Shown: piece by piece, positions 1-9,954 of the stretch
Position numbering within the stretch: position 1 is the stretch's first letter
Layout of the letters: the number at the start of each line of letters is the position of its first letter
Assembly (NCBI GenBank): GCA_002369255.1
Contig: DFFO01000015.1
Span: 1 to 56,946, forward strand
Length of the DNA stretch: 56,946 bases
From: Lachnospiraceae bacterium UBA3774
GTDB taxonomy: Bacteria > Bacillota > Clostridia > Lachnospirales > Lachnospiraceae
Direction of reading: 5' to 3'
Made by a program: the position numbers and the translations under genes
Notes under the pieces: model-generated
What the model was told of the DNA's origin: nothing
What the model saw: only the letters and a program-made list of their open reading frames with translations
Database searches by the model: none

Positions 1-269
1 CTCTTTCATGGGCAAGTGCCGGTGGCCTCGGTTTTAGAGGTTCAAGGAAATCAACACCTTATGCAGCTCAGATGGCGGCAGAGACCGCTACAAAAGCCGC
101 TTTGGTACATGGATTAAAGACCGTTGACGTTTTTGTTAAAGGACCGGGCTCCGGTCGTGAAGCTGCTATTCGTGCACTTGCAGCAAGTGGCTTAGAAGTA
201 CTCAGTATCAAGGACGTTACTCCGATTCCTCACAACGGATGCCGTCCGCCTAAGCGTAGAAGAGTTTAA
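1..269 (+). CDS. rpsK: 30S ribosomal protein S11, C-terminal part (5' end outside window)
   Basis: The reading frame is open from the window edge, with the first complete codon at base 3, and translates as [21 protein letters not shown] followed by AAQMAAETA, the classic S11 core. It ends in the basic tail [13 protein letters not shown] typical of bacterial S11. S11 sits on the platform of the 30S subunit and contacts 16S rRNA near the E site. About 88 residues are present, roughly the last two thirds of a normal 125-130 residue protein. rpsD follows after 12 bases in the usual alpha-operon order. Confidence 0.97.
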   Translation, partial: LSWASAGGLGFRGSRKSTPYAAQMAAETATKAALVHGLKTVDVFVKGPGSGREAAIRALAASGLEVLSIKDVTPIPHNGCRPPKRRRV

Positions 270-281
270 TGGAGGTGCAAT

Positions 282-872
282 ATGGCAGTTAATCGTGTTC
301 CAGTTTTAAAAAGATGCAGATCTCTTGATCTCGATCCCGTACATATCGGTATTGATAAAAAATCCAAAAGAGCGGCCAAGACCCGCCGTAAGATGAGCGA
401 ATACGCGCTTCAGCTTCGTGAAAAGCAGAAAGCGAAATTCATCTATGGCGTTCTTGAAAAGCCCTTCCGCAACTATTACAACAAGGCAAGGAAAATGCGC
501 GGCATGGTAGGCGAAAACCTCATGACCCTTCTTGAACTGCGTCTTGACAATGTTCTTTTCCGCGCAGGCATGGCCCGCACCCGTATGGAGGCACGCCAGA
601 TCGTTGATCACAAGCACGTTCTCGTAAACGGCAAGTGCGTCAACATACCCTCTTACGAATTAAAGGCAGGCGACGTAGTTGAAATCAAAGAAAAAGCAAA
701 GGATTCTCAGAGATACAAAGACATTCTTGAGGTAACGGCCGGAAGACTTCAGCCCGAATGGATCCAGAGTGATCTTGACAATCTCAAAGTAACCGTTAAC
801 GAAGCTCCCGGAAGAGCGGCAATAGATGTTCCGATCGACGAGATGCTTATCGTAGAGCTTTATTCAAGATAA
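282..872 (+). CDS. rpsD: 30S ribosomal protein S4
   Basis: S4 nucleates 30S assembly by binding the 5' domain of 16S rRNA, and in many bacteria it represses translation of its own operon. The 196-residue product has the S4 N-terminal domain followed by the S4 RNA-binding fold around residues 87-150 (LELRLDNVLFRAGMARTR, then QIVDHKHVLVNG). Length is slightly below the common 200-208. GGAGGT lies just before the ATG. The N-terminus keeps only one cysteine (KRCRSLDLDP), so this is a zinc-free version. It lies between rpsK and rpoA, as expected. Confidence 0.97.
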   Translation: MAVNRVPVLKRCRSLDLDPVHIGIDKKSKRAAKTRRKMSEYALQLREKQKAKFIYGVLEKPFRNYYNKARKMRGMVGENLMTLLELRLDNVLFRAGMARTRMEARQIVDHKHVLVNGKCVNIPSYELKAGDVVEIKEKAKDSQRYKDILEVTAGRLQPEWIQSDLDNLKVTVNEAPGRAAIDVPIDEMLIVELYSR

Positions 873-915
873 TTTCACTATTTGTTCACTACTACTCTAA
901 AAAGGAGGTAAGCGC

Positions 916-1875
916 GTGTTAGATTTTGAAAAGCCCGGCATTGATATAGCCGAGATTTCCGAAGATAAAAGATACGGACGTTTTGTCGTAGAGCCGTTGG
1001 AGCGCGGATACGGTACCACACTCGGTAACTCTCTGCGCCGAATTATGCTTTCGTCAATGCCCGGCTGTGCTATCAGTCAGGTAAAGTTTGACGGCATACT
1101 CCACGAGTTCACGTCAATTCCCGGAGTCAAAGAAGACGTTACGGAGATAATCACAAATCTTAAAGGAGTTGCCGTAAAGAACAACAGCAACACCCCCGAG
1201 CCCCGCACCGGATATATCAGCTTTGAAGGAGAGGGCGTCGTAACCGCCGGCGACATAAAGACTGACGGACAGATTGAGATTATGAATCCCGACCACGTCA
1301 TTGCTACCCTTAGCGGCGGCAAAAGCTCACGCCTGAATGCGGAACTCACCTTTACAAACGGCAGAGGATATGCAGGCGCCGAGCGTTCGCACAGCGATGA
1401 TATTCCTATCGGAGTTATCCCGATCGACGCTATTTATACACCCGTAGAGCGTGTAAACATGACGGTTGAAGATACCCGTGTAGGTAAGATCACCGACTAC
1501 GACAAGCTTACTCTCGACATCTACACAAACGGCACCATGGCTCCCGACGACGCTGTCAGCCTTGCCGCAAGGGTGTTGAGTGAGCATCTCAGTCTCTTTA
1601 TCGACCTTTCCGAAAATGCGAAAATGGTTGACGTTATGGTCGAGAAAGAGGAAGACGAGAAAGAAAAAGTCCTTGAGATGAACATCGATGAGCTCGAGCT
1701 TTCCGTTCGTTCCTACAACTGCTTAAAGAGAGCGAACATCAATACTGTAGGAGAGCTTGTCGGAAAGTCAGCGGACGAGATGATGAAGGTTCGTAATCTC
1801 GGACGCAAGTCTCTTGAGGAAGTACTTGCAAAATTAAAAGAGCTGGGATTAAAGCTTAATTCCGGTGAGGAATAA
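916..1875 (+). CDS. rpoA: DNA-directed RNA polymerase alpha subunit
   Basis: The alpha subunit dimer scaffolds RNA polymerase assembly, and its C-terminal domain contacts UP elements and activators. The 319-residue product has the N-terminal dimerisation domain ([18 protein letters not shown] near residues 30-50) and a helix-hairpin-helix alpha-CTD at the end ([15 protein letters not shown] ... [11 protein letters not shown]). Start is GTG at 916, chosen because AAAGGAGGT at 901-909 is ideally spaced. An acidic/basic linker ([11 protein letters not shown]) joins the two domains. Length is close to the usual 310-330. Confidence 0.97.
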   Translation: MLDFEKPGIDIAEISEDKRYGRFVVEPLERGYGTTLGNSLRRIMLSSMPGCAISQVKFDGILHEFTSIPGVKEDVTEIITNLKGVAVKNNSNTPEPRTGYISFEGEGVVTAGDIKTDGQIEIMNPDHVIATLSGGKSSRLNAELTFTNGRGYAGAERSHSDDIPIGVIPIDAIYTPVERVNMTVEDTRVGKITDYDKLTLDIYTNGTMAPDDAVSLAARVLSEHLSLFIDLSENAKMVDVMVEKEEDEKEKVLEMNIDELELSVRSYNCLKRANINTVGELVGKSADEMMKVRNLGRKSLEEVLAKLKELGLKLNSGEE

Positions 1876-1892
1876 TTTCGGAGGGTAAGACA

Positions 1893-2429
1893 ATGACAAA
1901 ATACAGAAAGCTCGGCAGAACTTCTGACCAGCGCAAAGCCTTGCTCCGCAACCAGGTCACCGCACTCATTGAGAACGGCAAGATCGTTACCACTGAGTCG
2001 AGAGCCAAAGAAGTGCGTAAGGCGGCAGAAGGTCTCATTGCTCTTGCAGTCAGAGAAAAAGACAATTATGAAACCGTTACCGTAACGGCAAAGATTGCTC
2101 AGAAGGACAAAGACGGCAAAAGAGTAAAGAAAGAAGCCGACGGCAAAAAGATAACAGTTTACGAAGAAATATCCAAGGAGATAAAGAAAGACAATCCTTC
2201 TCGTCTTCATGCAAGAAGACAGATGCTTAAAGTCCTTTATCCCGCGGTTCAGGTTCCCACGGAACTTTCAGGACGCAGAAAAGCCACCAAACAGCTTGAC
2301 CTTGTTGAAAAGCTTTTTGACGAGATTGCTCCTAAATATGCGAACCGTCAGGGCGGATATACCCGCATCATCAAGATCGGTCCCCGCAAGGGCGACGCGT
2401 CCATGATGGTAGTTCTCGAACTGGTATAA
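1893..2429 (+). CDS. rplQ: 50S ribosomal protein L17 with a lysine-rich internal insertion
   Basis: L17 lies near the peptide exit tunnel of the 50S subunit. The N-terminus ([21 protein letters not shown]) and C-terminal half ([19 protein letters not shown]) are unmistakable L17. The protein has 178 residues against about 112-130 in most bacteria. The extra length is a charged block of about 45-55 residues (around residues 57-112) that includes [17 protein letters not shown], placed before the LHARRQML helix. It is in frame, so this is a lineage-specific extension and not damage. A GGAGGG-type binding site precedes the ATG, and a strong terminator follows, ending the ribosomal operon. Confidence 0.95.
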   Translation: MTKYRKLGRTSDQRKALLRNQVTALIENGKIVTTESRAKEVRKAAEGLIALAVREKDNYETVTVTAKIAQKDKDGKRVKKEADGKKITVYEEISKEIKKDNPSRLHARRQMLKVLYPAVQVPTELSGRRKATKQLDLVEKLFDEIAPKYANRQGGYTRIIKIGPRKGDASMMVVLELV

Positions 2430-2447
2430 GACTTACAATTATTTAAC

Positions 2448-2500
2448 AAAACCCCCTTTTTTATGGCATTTTAAGGTGTCTGCAAAAAAGGGGTTTTTTA
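2448..2500 (+). terminator. Rho-independent terminator of the ribosomal operon
   Basis: A long inverted repeat lies 18 bases after rplQ: AAAACCCCCTTTTTT at 2448-2462 pairs with AAAAAAGGGGTTTTTT at 2484-2499, and the right arm ends in the T run. It should end transcription of the alpha operon before the secreted-protein genes. Confidence 0.85.
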
Positions 2501-2519
2501 GTGCAAAAATACACAATTA

Positions 2520-2528
2520 TGGTATAAT
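2520..2528 (+). promoter_or_regulatory. Extended -10 promoter for the secreted protein pair
   Basis: TGGTATAAT at 2520-2528 is a perfect TGn-extended -10 element. No good -35 hexamer is visible at the right distance, which is tolerated by extended -10 promoters. Transcription would begin near 2535, leaving a leader of about 70 bases before the ATG at 2605. The element sits directly after the ribosomal terminator, so the two downstream genes have their own promoter. Confidence 0.6.
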
Positions 2529-2604
2529 GTAAAATAAGTTAATAATGTTTTATGATAAATTGCCAATTTGCGCATATTTTCCACTGCGCAGCAAGGAGAA
2601 ACAA

Positions 2605-5600
2605 ATGAAACGGACAAAAAAGATATTAACTGTGATTACCGCGCTGTCGCTGCTGCTGACTTCGCTGACGGTATCTGCCGCTTCAAATGTGGCCGAGGTC
2701 ATTGCCGAGGACGGAACGACTACCGGATATACGTCCTTTTACAAGGCGTTTGCCGCAGTAAAAACGGGCGAACTGGTAAACTCGACTATACGCCTTATTT
2801 CTGACTGCACCGAAAATATCTATTGCGAAGATACTGAAGCCCGTGGATATCAATATACTATCGACTTAAACGGACATACTCTGAGCTATACCGGGAAAAA
2901 CTATCTTCTCCGGAACAAAGCCGAGCTTACAATCACGGATCTTAGTGAAAACGGCGGAGGCTCCATCGTCTGCGCATCATCCGCAACCGCAGTGATATAC
3001 AATAATATTGGCAGAACCGTCACCGTGGAAAACGTTACCATAACGTCGAAAGCGTCGTATGCACTGTATGCTTCCGGTTTTCAGGCTGATACCTATGATA
3101 TCAAAAACTCCGTGATAACCTCCACAGCGTCCGGAGGATATGCCATAAAGATCAACGGAGGCTCTTCCAGCGGATTTACCGCGCCCCTCAATATTTCCGG
3201 CGATAATACGCAGATAAACGGAAAAATATCGACCAAGGGCGGCACGATAAACATTTCGGGCGGCCGCATAAAAAGCGCGATCGAAAACCAAAGCGGAACG
3301 CAGACCGTTTCGGTTACGGGCGGGTGGTTCACAAGCGCCAATTATGACATCGCAACAGAAAATATCGCTGACGGATATATATGGACAGACGATACCGAAA
3401 CATATTCCGGCTTTTTGGGATTTGTGGGTCCCTATAGGGGCTATACGCTTGAACTTGGAGATTTGACGCTTGTTCCGGGTACCGAAAACTCTTTTCGCGT
3501 TGGAAGCGTTGAAGTCGAACAGGCGCAGTCCATGCGCGCAAATCTTTTAAGCGTGGCAGTGGACAAAGGAAGCCTGACGGTTCCGTGGAGTGAGGTTTTA
3601 CTTGGAAGCATTGACAGGATCTACGGGATAAATACCGCCGGAGAGTTTGTTTCGACGACGGCGGCTCCTTCGGGAGACATATCGTACAAAGCAGTGACTA
3701 TCGCCTTTGACAGCGAGCCGACGGACGCGCAGATTATCAGCTTTATAAAAGCTGTCGTTTTTTCCGTGGACGGCAATTACATAAGTCAGAAAGTATATGC
3801 CGGTCTTTCGAAAACCACCCCTGAGGGATATTTGTATTTTGCGGGGAGCAGTTACAAATACGTTTCGGCGGGAACTGATTGGAACAGGGCAAATCTTGCC
3901 GCGATCGAAAGCGGAGGACATCTTATTACCGTCAGCTCTGAGTTAAAGCAGATCATCGCAGAAGCGATTGCTGACGGGACGGAAAGCTGGACGGGCGGAG
4001 TCAGTCAGTACGGCGCGTGGTACTGGCTCGGAGGAAGCGACGACGGCCTTCGTATCACTTCAAACGAAAATACGACCCAGGCATACGGCGACGCCTATAC
4101 GTACTGGGTGAGCTCGCCGTCGTTTGGCGCAGCAGAGCCTTTGCGGATATTCCTTACTGACAGCGGAAGATGGAACTGTGCAAATGCGGCTTTGAGCAAA
4201 AATTATATAATTGAGATCGATGACGTGTATGCTTCCTCCGCCAAAGCGGAATTTGCGGCGGTTTCTTCGGAAAGCTCTGTTCTTACGGCTATAGCGCCCT
4301 CTTACGAACAAGACATTCAGATGACATATTATTTCAGCTTTACCGAGGACGCAAAGGCAAGCACGCTTTCCAAAGTCACTATTTCCGTCGGAACCGAAAA
4401 GACCGTTGAAAAATATGTATCGGAGATCATTTCGGAAAACGAAGTTACCGAATACGGAGATTATCCCGTTACGGTCAGCTTCTCTCCCAAGACGATGGCG
4501 GATCCGGTCACCATTACGGTATTTGACGGTGATAATACCAGAGTTTACGGAAACGGAAACGGCTACAACATTGTCTATTATGCTTCAAAGATCATGGAGC
4601 TTGGCTCTTCGGGCTCCGGAGACAAATACAATGACAGTTTTTCACCTCAGATAGTAAATGCCGTCAAGGCGCTGCTTCATTATGGGGCGGCTGCCCAAGA
4701 GCAGTTCGGATACAACACCGAAAATCCTGCGGATGCGGGGATTTCGGCACCCGGCGCCATAGGCACGATAGATACGGATAAGACATTTATAAAGACTGAA
4801 GGCGGAAACATGTTCGGAAAGGCGGCTCTGGTTTCCGACTCCATGACCGGAATGAGGATCTATCTCAAAAAAGCCGCTTCCTTGGCGACCGTAAACGGTA
4901 CAGAATACGACGTCATAAACGACAACGGACAGTATTACGTTCAGTTCCCGATCTGTGCAAAGGACATTTTCAGGATATACTCTGTCAGCGTGGACGGCTA
5001 TACGCTTTTGCTCAACGCGAACTATGTATTGGCCTCGATTGTAGGAGATTCCACGCAGGCGGCCGCGGCAAGGACCACCGCATACAGACTTTATGAATTC
5101 GGACTGGCCGCAGCTGAGTGTTACAGCTCGTATGAGATATCGTCGAACTGCCTCTCGGCCGTGCTTTCGAGCGGATATGCATTTCTTGCAAAGACGCTGA
5201 ATATCCAATATGACCAGAGCAGGCTCATAGGCAAGAATTATATCTCGGGAAATGCGTCATATTCCACAAGAAGGCAAATGGCGGTATATCCGGAGGATGC
5301 CACAGATGAAAACAACCTGTATATGGACTGTTCAAGCTTTGTTTTCAACATTTACCGAACCGTATTCGGAACGGAAAAAGCAAAACTCGCCTTCGGATAC
5401 AGCGCGAGCGATTATCACTACGCGGTCCAGACTGCCACGATGCTGTCAAAAGGAAACTCCGTTTACAGCTGCGGTCAGACCTCATATAGCAGCACGGACT
5501 TAGATGACGCGCATCCGGAGGTATATTCCGAGATCCTTGACGTGGTTCAGCCGGGAGACCTTATCGTCAAATACAGATATTCCGGCGGAGGCTATTCGGC

Positions 5601-6786
5601 GCACGGTCACGTCGGAATGTGGACAGGCGACGGCGTTTTGCACTGCACCGGCAGCTCATACAACTTTGATTCAAATACCGACACTGTTGAACCAAACGGT
5701 GCGATCGTATATATCCCGGCGTCCGAGTTTGCAACCAAATTCACTCTGGATCAGTTTAACTACGTGACGGTGCTCAGGCCCCTTGCAAATCTTTCCGCAG
5801 CGGACATCGAGGAAAGAGGAGATGCAAGAAAAGAAGCGGGGGCGCTCGGCGTTTCCGTAACTGCTGCAAACGGAGACGACCTTCTTTACAACGGATTATC
5901 AGTAAAAGCCGGCGATACTATGACCTATACGATCACGGTAAGCAACCCCGAGCTTTTCAACTTCCTCTCGGCGGACAGAGTTTTGAATATCAGCGCTGTT
6001 CTTCCGGCGGGCGTTACGTTTGTTTCCGCAAATGAAAACGGCGCATATAATACAAAATACAATACCATATACTGGAACGGGGCCGATATCCAAAAAGGCG
6101 GAGCAAAGAGCTTTGAAATAACCGTCAGCGTAAATTCAGGCGGTTATTCCACCGACGCGCTCGGCAGGAATATCATCGCGGGACTTACCGCGGAAGTATC
6201 TATGGCGGAAGGGATAAAATACAACCGCAAGATCACGGCTTCCTCGCTTTCATATATTGTGGATGGAACCTTTGACGCAGAGAGCATAATTCAAAACGCA
6301 CAAGCCTACAGAGACGGAAATATGTCCACGTCGCTTTCCGGAATTGCGTTTATAAACAATTTGTTCGGCAGTTACGGATTCGGAAGCAAATATACGTCCG
6401 ATTCGGCCGTGCTTTCGGATCTGGTTACGCTGAACAACTCGCTCAGCTTCCCGGTTTACAGAGTTTTATCCGCCAACAGAAGTAAACCGGTGATGAAATA
6501 TCTCAGTTCGAATTTCATCGGCGGAAGATCATTCTATACGTATTCATATTCTCCGTTTACTGTGGATGAAAGAACCAGAAATATCGAAGAAACCAATTTA
6601 AAGGCCGGCGACGTTATTATGCAGTATAACGAAGGGACGTATACTTATTACGTTTATCTCGGACTGCATCAGAAAATGCTGCAGGTCGGCAGCGACGGCT
6701 GCAGCAGCGCATATACGTCGGTTGTGCTTGACAGACTTATCGGAGCTTCTCAGGTTTTTGCAGTATTTAGATTCCTTGGACGTTAA
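2605..6786 (+). CDS. Secreted beta-helix / C-type-lectin-like / NlpC-P60 multidomain protein
   Basis: A 1393-residue exported protein. ATG 2605 is chosen over an upstream in-frame ATG at 2545 because AAGGAG (2593-2598) precedes it and it begins a clean signal peptide (MKRTKKILTVITALSLLL, cleavage near VSA-A). In order: right-handed beta-helix repeats (about 35-250); a C-type-lectin-like fold (about 405-537; WNRANLAAIESGGHL, YWLGGSDDG, GRWNC) without the usual disulfide cysteines; an Ig-like plus helical module with VKALLHYGAAAQEQFGYN (about 570-845); an NlpC/P60-like peptidase with Cys909 in MDCSSF and His1002 in HGHVGMW; a DUF11-like Ig domain (about 1080-1190); and a C-terminal stretch resembling a second, cysteine-less NlpC/P60 fold. 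The peptidase suggests cell-wall peptide cleavage, the lectin fold ligand binding. No LPXTG motif or membrane anchor is seen. The next gene starts 18 bases later and is probably co-transcribed. Confidence 0.85.
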   Translation: MKRTKKILTVITALSLLLTSLTVSAASNVAEVIAEDGTTTGYTSFYKAFAAVKTGELVNSTIRLISDCTENIYCEDTEARGYQYTIDLNGHTLSYTGKNYLLRNKAELTITDLSENGGGSIVCASSATAVIYNNIGRTVTVENVTITSKASYALYASGFQADTYDIKNSVITSTASGGYAIKINGGSSSGFTAPLNISGDNTQINGKISTKGGTINISGGRIKSAIENQSGTQTVSVTGGWFTSANYDIATENIADGYIWTDDTETYSGFLGFVGPYRGYTLELGDLTLVPGTENSFRVGSVEVEQAQSMRANLLSVAVDKGSLTVPWSEVLLGSIDRIYGINTAGEFVSTTAAPSGDISYKAVTIAFDSEPTDAQIISFIKAVVFSVDGNYISQKVYAGLSKTTPEGYLYFAGSSYKYVSAGTDWNRANLAAIESGGHLITVSSELKQIIAEAIADGTESWTGGVSQYGAWYWLGGSDDGLRITSNENTTQAYGDAYTYWVSSPSFGAAEPLRIFLTDSGRWNCANAALSKNYIIEIDDVYASSAKAEFAAVSSESSVLTAIAPSYEQDIQMTYYFSFTEDAKASTLSKVTISVGTEKTVEKYVSEIISENEVTEYGDYPVTVSFSPKTMADPVTITVFDGDNTRVYGNGNGYNIVYYASKIMELGSSGSGDKYNDSFSPQIVNAVKALLHYGAAAQEQFGYNTENPADAGISAPGAIGTIDTDKTFIKTEGGNMFGKAALVSDSMTGMRIYLKKAASLATVNGTEYDVINDNGQYYVQFPICAKDIFRIYSVSVDGYTLLLNANYVLASIVGDSTQAAAARTTAYRLYEFGLAAAECYSSYEISSNCLSAVLSSGYAFLAKTLNIQYDQSRLIGKNYISGNASYSTRRQMAVYPEDATDENNLYMDCSSFVFNIYRTVFGTEKAKLAFGYSASDYHYAVQTATMLSKGNSVYSCGQTSYSSTDLDDAHPEVYSEILDVVQPGDLIVKYRYSGGGYSAHGHVGMWTGDGVLHCTGSSYNFDSNTDTVEPNGAIVYIPASEFATKFTLDQFNYVTVLRPLANLSAADIEERGDARKEAGALGVSVTAANGDDLLYNGLSVKAGDTMTYTITVSNPELFNFLSADRVLNISAVLPAGVTFVSANENGAYNTKYNTIYWNGADIQKGGAKSFEITVSVNSGGYSTDALGRNIIAGLTAEVSMAEGIKYNRKITASSLSYIVDGTFDAESIIQNAQAYRDGNMSTSLSGIAFINNLFGSYGFGSKYTSDSAVLSDLVTLNNSLSFPVYRVLSANRSKPVMKYLSSNFIGGRSFYTYSYSPFTVDERTRNIEETNLKAGDVIMQYNEGTYTYYVYLGLHQKMLQVGSDGCSSAYTSVVLDRLIGASQVFAVFRFLGR

Positions 6787-6804
6787 TGGCGTGAGGATTT
6801 GCTT

Positions 6805-9800
6805 ATGAAAAACCGTTTGAAAAAAATCTTTGCTCTTTTGATCGCCGTATCTCTGATCGCCGGATTGTTTCCTGCCGGAGCATTTGCGGCGGGAGGCAGG
6901 ATCGATATTGAAGATCCCGGAACCGGAACGTGGAAAGCGGCTATCGGAAACAAAAAATACGATACCTTCGACATGGCGCTTGAAGCGGCATTTGAAACGA
7001 CGGAGGCCGTTACGCTGACGCTTTGCGCGGATGATTCCACCAAAGGAAATATTCTTGATGCGGTGACGGACGCACAGACTCTGACTATCGATCTGAAAGG
7101 ACATACGCTTGAGTTTACGGGCTCCGATTATCTGATGCGCACAAAGCGGGAGACAGTCATAACCGACAGTGTAGGCGGCGGCGTGATCGACGCGACTAAA
7201 GGACTCATCGGAACGCATGGCCTTATCTACAACAACTCATCCGAGACCGTCACTCTTTCAGGCGGCGTTACAATAACCGGAAACACAAAAAACTATATTT
7301 TAAATGCACTTGGATACAATGCGGGGTCATTCCATATAGCTGATGCGACAGTTTCAAATCTTGATCCGGACGGATATGCCGTAAGGGTTTACGGCGGCAG
7401 CGTATCCGGCGTCTTTAACGGAACGTTTACTATATCCGGCGGTACTGTAAACGGAAAAGTTCTCATAAACGGCGGTGATACCCTGATCGGCGGCGGCACC
7501 GTAAACGGCAGTATAGAGGCGGGCGCGCTTAGTATTACCGGCGGATTTATCGGAGACCGCTTCAGTTATTCAAGCGTCCTGATCACGGGGGGCTGGTTTA
7601 CCGCTGAAAACAAAGAACTTGCAATAAATACCATCGACGCAGAAGCCGGCGGGATGTTTATTAAAGACGATACATATGCGGGGTATGACGGATACGTCAT
7701 TTATACCACGGGCGAAGCCATGGTGGTAACGGGCGGGAAGACCGCGTTTTACGAAACGATAGAAGAGGCCTTTGACGCTGCTGATACGGCTGCTTCAGAC
7801 TGCACGATCACGCTGATAAAAGACGCTGAAATACAGTCAAGGATCGTTACGACAGCCAGAACTTTGGCAACGGCCTATACAATAAACTTCGATCTTGGCG
7901 GACATACGCTTACGTATACCGGCTCCGATACCGGAGCGATACTTATCCGCGCTTACGTCACCATGAACATTTACGGCGGTACGATCGACGTGACCGGCGC
8001 CGCTGTCGGCAATATCTTTTATACAAACAAAAACTCAAGCGTCGCAATAAAAAGCGGCACGTACCTTGGATTTGCGGCGATTACCAAAACAAGCTATCCT
8101 ACAACGCTGAAGATTACCGGGGGACGGTTTGCCTATGACCCCGGCGAGTTTACCGACACGAGTATTTATTCGGTCATTATGACTGACGGATTATATGAAG
8201 TGTGCATGCCGGATCCCGAGGCGACCGTTTCGATAAATAACGGCGCTGCCGAGGCCTTCGTTACTGCAGATGAGGCTTTTCTTGCGGCAACTGCTGCCGG
8301 CGCGGGGAACGTAGTCATTGAGCTTTTGGGCGACGCGACGGTATCGGGAGGCAATGCTTCAAGCCAGTATATTTTCGGAGAGGGCGCAAATATTACCCTC
8401 AATCTTAACGGTCATACCCTGACAAGAGGGACCGGAACGAGAATGTTCAGACTCAATACGGCTGTCCTTACCATAAACGGTGACGGCGGCACCGTGATGA
8501 GTGGCGGAAGGCCTTATACCGGCGCAAACGGGGCTTTCGTATACGTAAACGAGGCAAGCGCATTAAACCTGAATGACGTTACTGTCAGCGGCTTTACGGC
8601 GGGCGTCAATGCGAGCGGCACAGCCAGGAGCTCCGGCGCTGTCCACATCGTAAAATCGGGAAGTACTGCAAATCTCAAAAACGCGGTTATCACAGGCTGC
8701 AGCGCGGCAAATACCGGCGGCGCGGTAACCGTGGCTTCAGGCTGCATGCTATATATGGATAAAGACAGCGCGATCACAAACTGCACAGCCCCAAAAGGCG
8801 GCGCGATATATCTTGATTATGACCAGACCACAGAGGCCTACGGGACTGCCGATATTTACGGAAACATATCAGGCTGCGTTTCTACGGGCTCGGTAGAGGG
8901 TGAAGTAAAATCACAGCCTATCTGGAGCAACGGCATCGTGCAGATAAACGGCGAGGTAGTAGCATGCAGTGACGCAGTTTACCAGATGCGAAGCGTCGCA
9001 AAGATATACAGCTTTGGAGGGGAGGTCTTGGAAAACGTTACTGCCAAGATTATTGTAAAGGCCGCTATGACCGGCGGTGAAACTCCGGTTTTGAAATATT
9101 ATAACGGCTCTGCTCAAAAGAGCGCTGTCGGTGTATATGACAGCCAAAGCGGAACGTATGACTTTGAAGCGACTGTAAACGTAAATCAGGTCGCCTCAGA
9201 TATGTCTTTGGAAGTTTTTGCCGGCGACAGAAAGATCAGCGATACCGTTAACGTTTCGGTACTTGACTATCTGCAGCGACTGGTACAAGAGGATCTTGTA
9301 AGTCAGGCTCAAAAGACTTTTGCGGCAAATCTTGTTGTTTATGCCGATCTTCTTGTGCGGTTTGCGGCTGCAAATAATCAGGCGGAGCCGGGAACGTTAT
9401 TTACCGTTCCTTACTGGGCCGCCGAATATGCTACCGACGAGGATCCGGCGGTTACAAACGAAAACAGGACTCTCGCCTCGCTTTATTATTCCGGCGGAAA
9501 CGTAATAAAAGGCGCGACGCTTAATATCACTGAAAAAATTTCGCCGTGCTTTATAATTTTCGGCAATAAAGGAACCTTGGCAGTTGCAAGCATTGACGGG
9601 CAGGAAGTCGGCAGAGCGACTCTGGACGCCGAATATATCAATATAGGCAGTATGAGCGACGGCTTTTGCTTTTATCTTGACAGGATCTCGCCCGCGGATT
9701 ACGCAAAGCCGATAACGGTAAGGCTTATAACAGACGGAAAAACGGTATGTGAGCTCAGATACAGCATAAACGCTTATTGCTTCGCAAAGGATTCGACCGC

Positions 9801-9864
9801 CGGGATCGGACCGCTTGCGAGAGCTATATACAATTACGGTCTTTCGGCGCTTGCGCTAAGGTAG
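6805..9864 (+). CDS. Secreted beta-helix protein with the shared Ig/helical C-terminal module
   Basis: A 1019-residue exported protein with signal peptide MKNRLKKIFALLIAVSLIAG and cleavage near AFA-A. ATG 6805 is preferred; a TTG six bases upstream is in frame, but GAGG at 6793-6796 is well spaced for the ATG. Residues about 50-740 are repeated glycine-rich beta-helix rungs (for example ISGGTVNGKVLINGG and LDLGGHTLTYTGSD-like turns), a fold common in polysaccharide-binding or polysaccharide-cleaving surface proteins; no catalytic residues can be assigned. Residues about 740-1019 carry the module also found in four other proteins here, ending ARAIYNYGLSALALR. The N-terminal 230 residues resemble those of the preceding protein (IDLKGHTLEFTGSDYLMR versus IDLNGHTLSYTGKNYLLR), so the pair are partial paralogues in one operon. 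Confidence 0.85.
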   Translation: MKNRLKKIFALLIAVSLIAGLFPAGAFAAGGRIDIEDPGTGTWKAAIGNKKYDTFDMALEAAFETTEAVTLTLCADDSTKGNILDAVTDAQTLTIDLKGHTLEFTGSDYLMRTKRETVITDSVGGGVIDATKGLIGTHGLIYNNSSETVTLSGGVTITGNTKNYILNALGYNAGSFHIADATVSNLDPDGYAVRVYGGSVSGVFNGTFTISGGTVNGKVLINGGDTLIGGGTVNGSIEAGALSITGGFIGDRFSYSSVLITGGWFTAENKELAINTIDAEAGGMFIKDDTYAGYDGYVIYTTGEAMVVTGGKTAFYETIEEAFDAADTAASDCTITLIKDAEIQSRIVTTARTLATAYTINFDLGGHTLTYTGSDTGAILIRAYVTMNIYGGTIDVTGAAVGNIFYTNKNSSVAIKSGTYLGFAAITKTSYPTTLKITGGRFAYDPGEFTDTSIYSVIMTDGLYEVCMPDPEATVSINNGAAEAFVTADEAFLAATAAGAGNVVIELLGDATVSGGNASSQYIFGEGANITLNLNGHTLTRGTGTRMFRLNTAVLTINGDGGTVMSGGRPYTGANGAFVYVNEASALNLNDVTVSGFTAGVNASGTARSSGAVHIVKSGSTANLKNAVITGCSAANTGGAVTVASGCMLYMDKDSAITNCTAPKGGAIYLDYDQTTEAYGTADIYGNISGCVSTGSVEGEVKSQPIWSNGIVQINGEVVACSDAVYQMRSVAKIYSFGGEVLENVTAKIIVKAAMTGGETPVLKYYNGSAQKSAVGVYDSQSGTYDFEATVNVNQVASDMSLEVFAGDRKISDTVNVSVLDYLQRLVQEDLVSQAQKTFAANLVVYADLLVRFAAANNQAEPGTLFTVPYWAAEYATDEDPAVTNENRTLASLYYSGGNVIKGATLNITEKISPCFIIFGNKGTLAVASIDGQEVGRATLDAEYINIGSMSDGFCFYLDRISPADYAKPITVRLITDGKTVCELRYSINAYCFAKDSTAGIGPLARAIYNYGLSALALR

Positions 9865-9881
9865 TTTTTATGACTTCATCC

Positions 9882-9915
9882 GCGCCCGGATCAGCTTCCG
9901 GGCGCTTATTTTTTT
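9882..9915 (+). terminator. Rho-independent terminator after the beta-helix gene
   Basis: A perfect 9-bp stem, GCGCCCGGA (9882-9890) with TCCGGGCGC (9897-9905), is followed by a T-rich run at 9907-9915. It separates the secreted-protein pair from the ECF transporter genes. Confidence 0.9.
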
Positions 9916-9916
9916 C

Positions 9917-9945
9917 TTGTTATATAAGGCTTTTCAAAGTATAAT
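9917..9945 (+). promoter_or_regulatory. Sigma-70-type promoter for ecfA1-ecfA2-ecfT-truA
   Basis: TTGTTA (9917-9922) and TATAAT (9940-9945) are separated by exactly 17 bases. Transcription should begin near 9951-9953, within a few bases of the possible ecfA1 ATG at 9955, so the message would be nearly leaderless. Confidence 0.7.
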
Positions 9946-9954
9946 AACTTGGTT

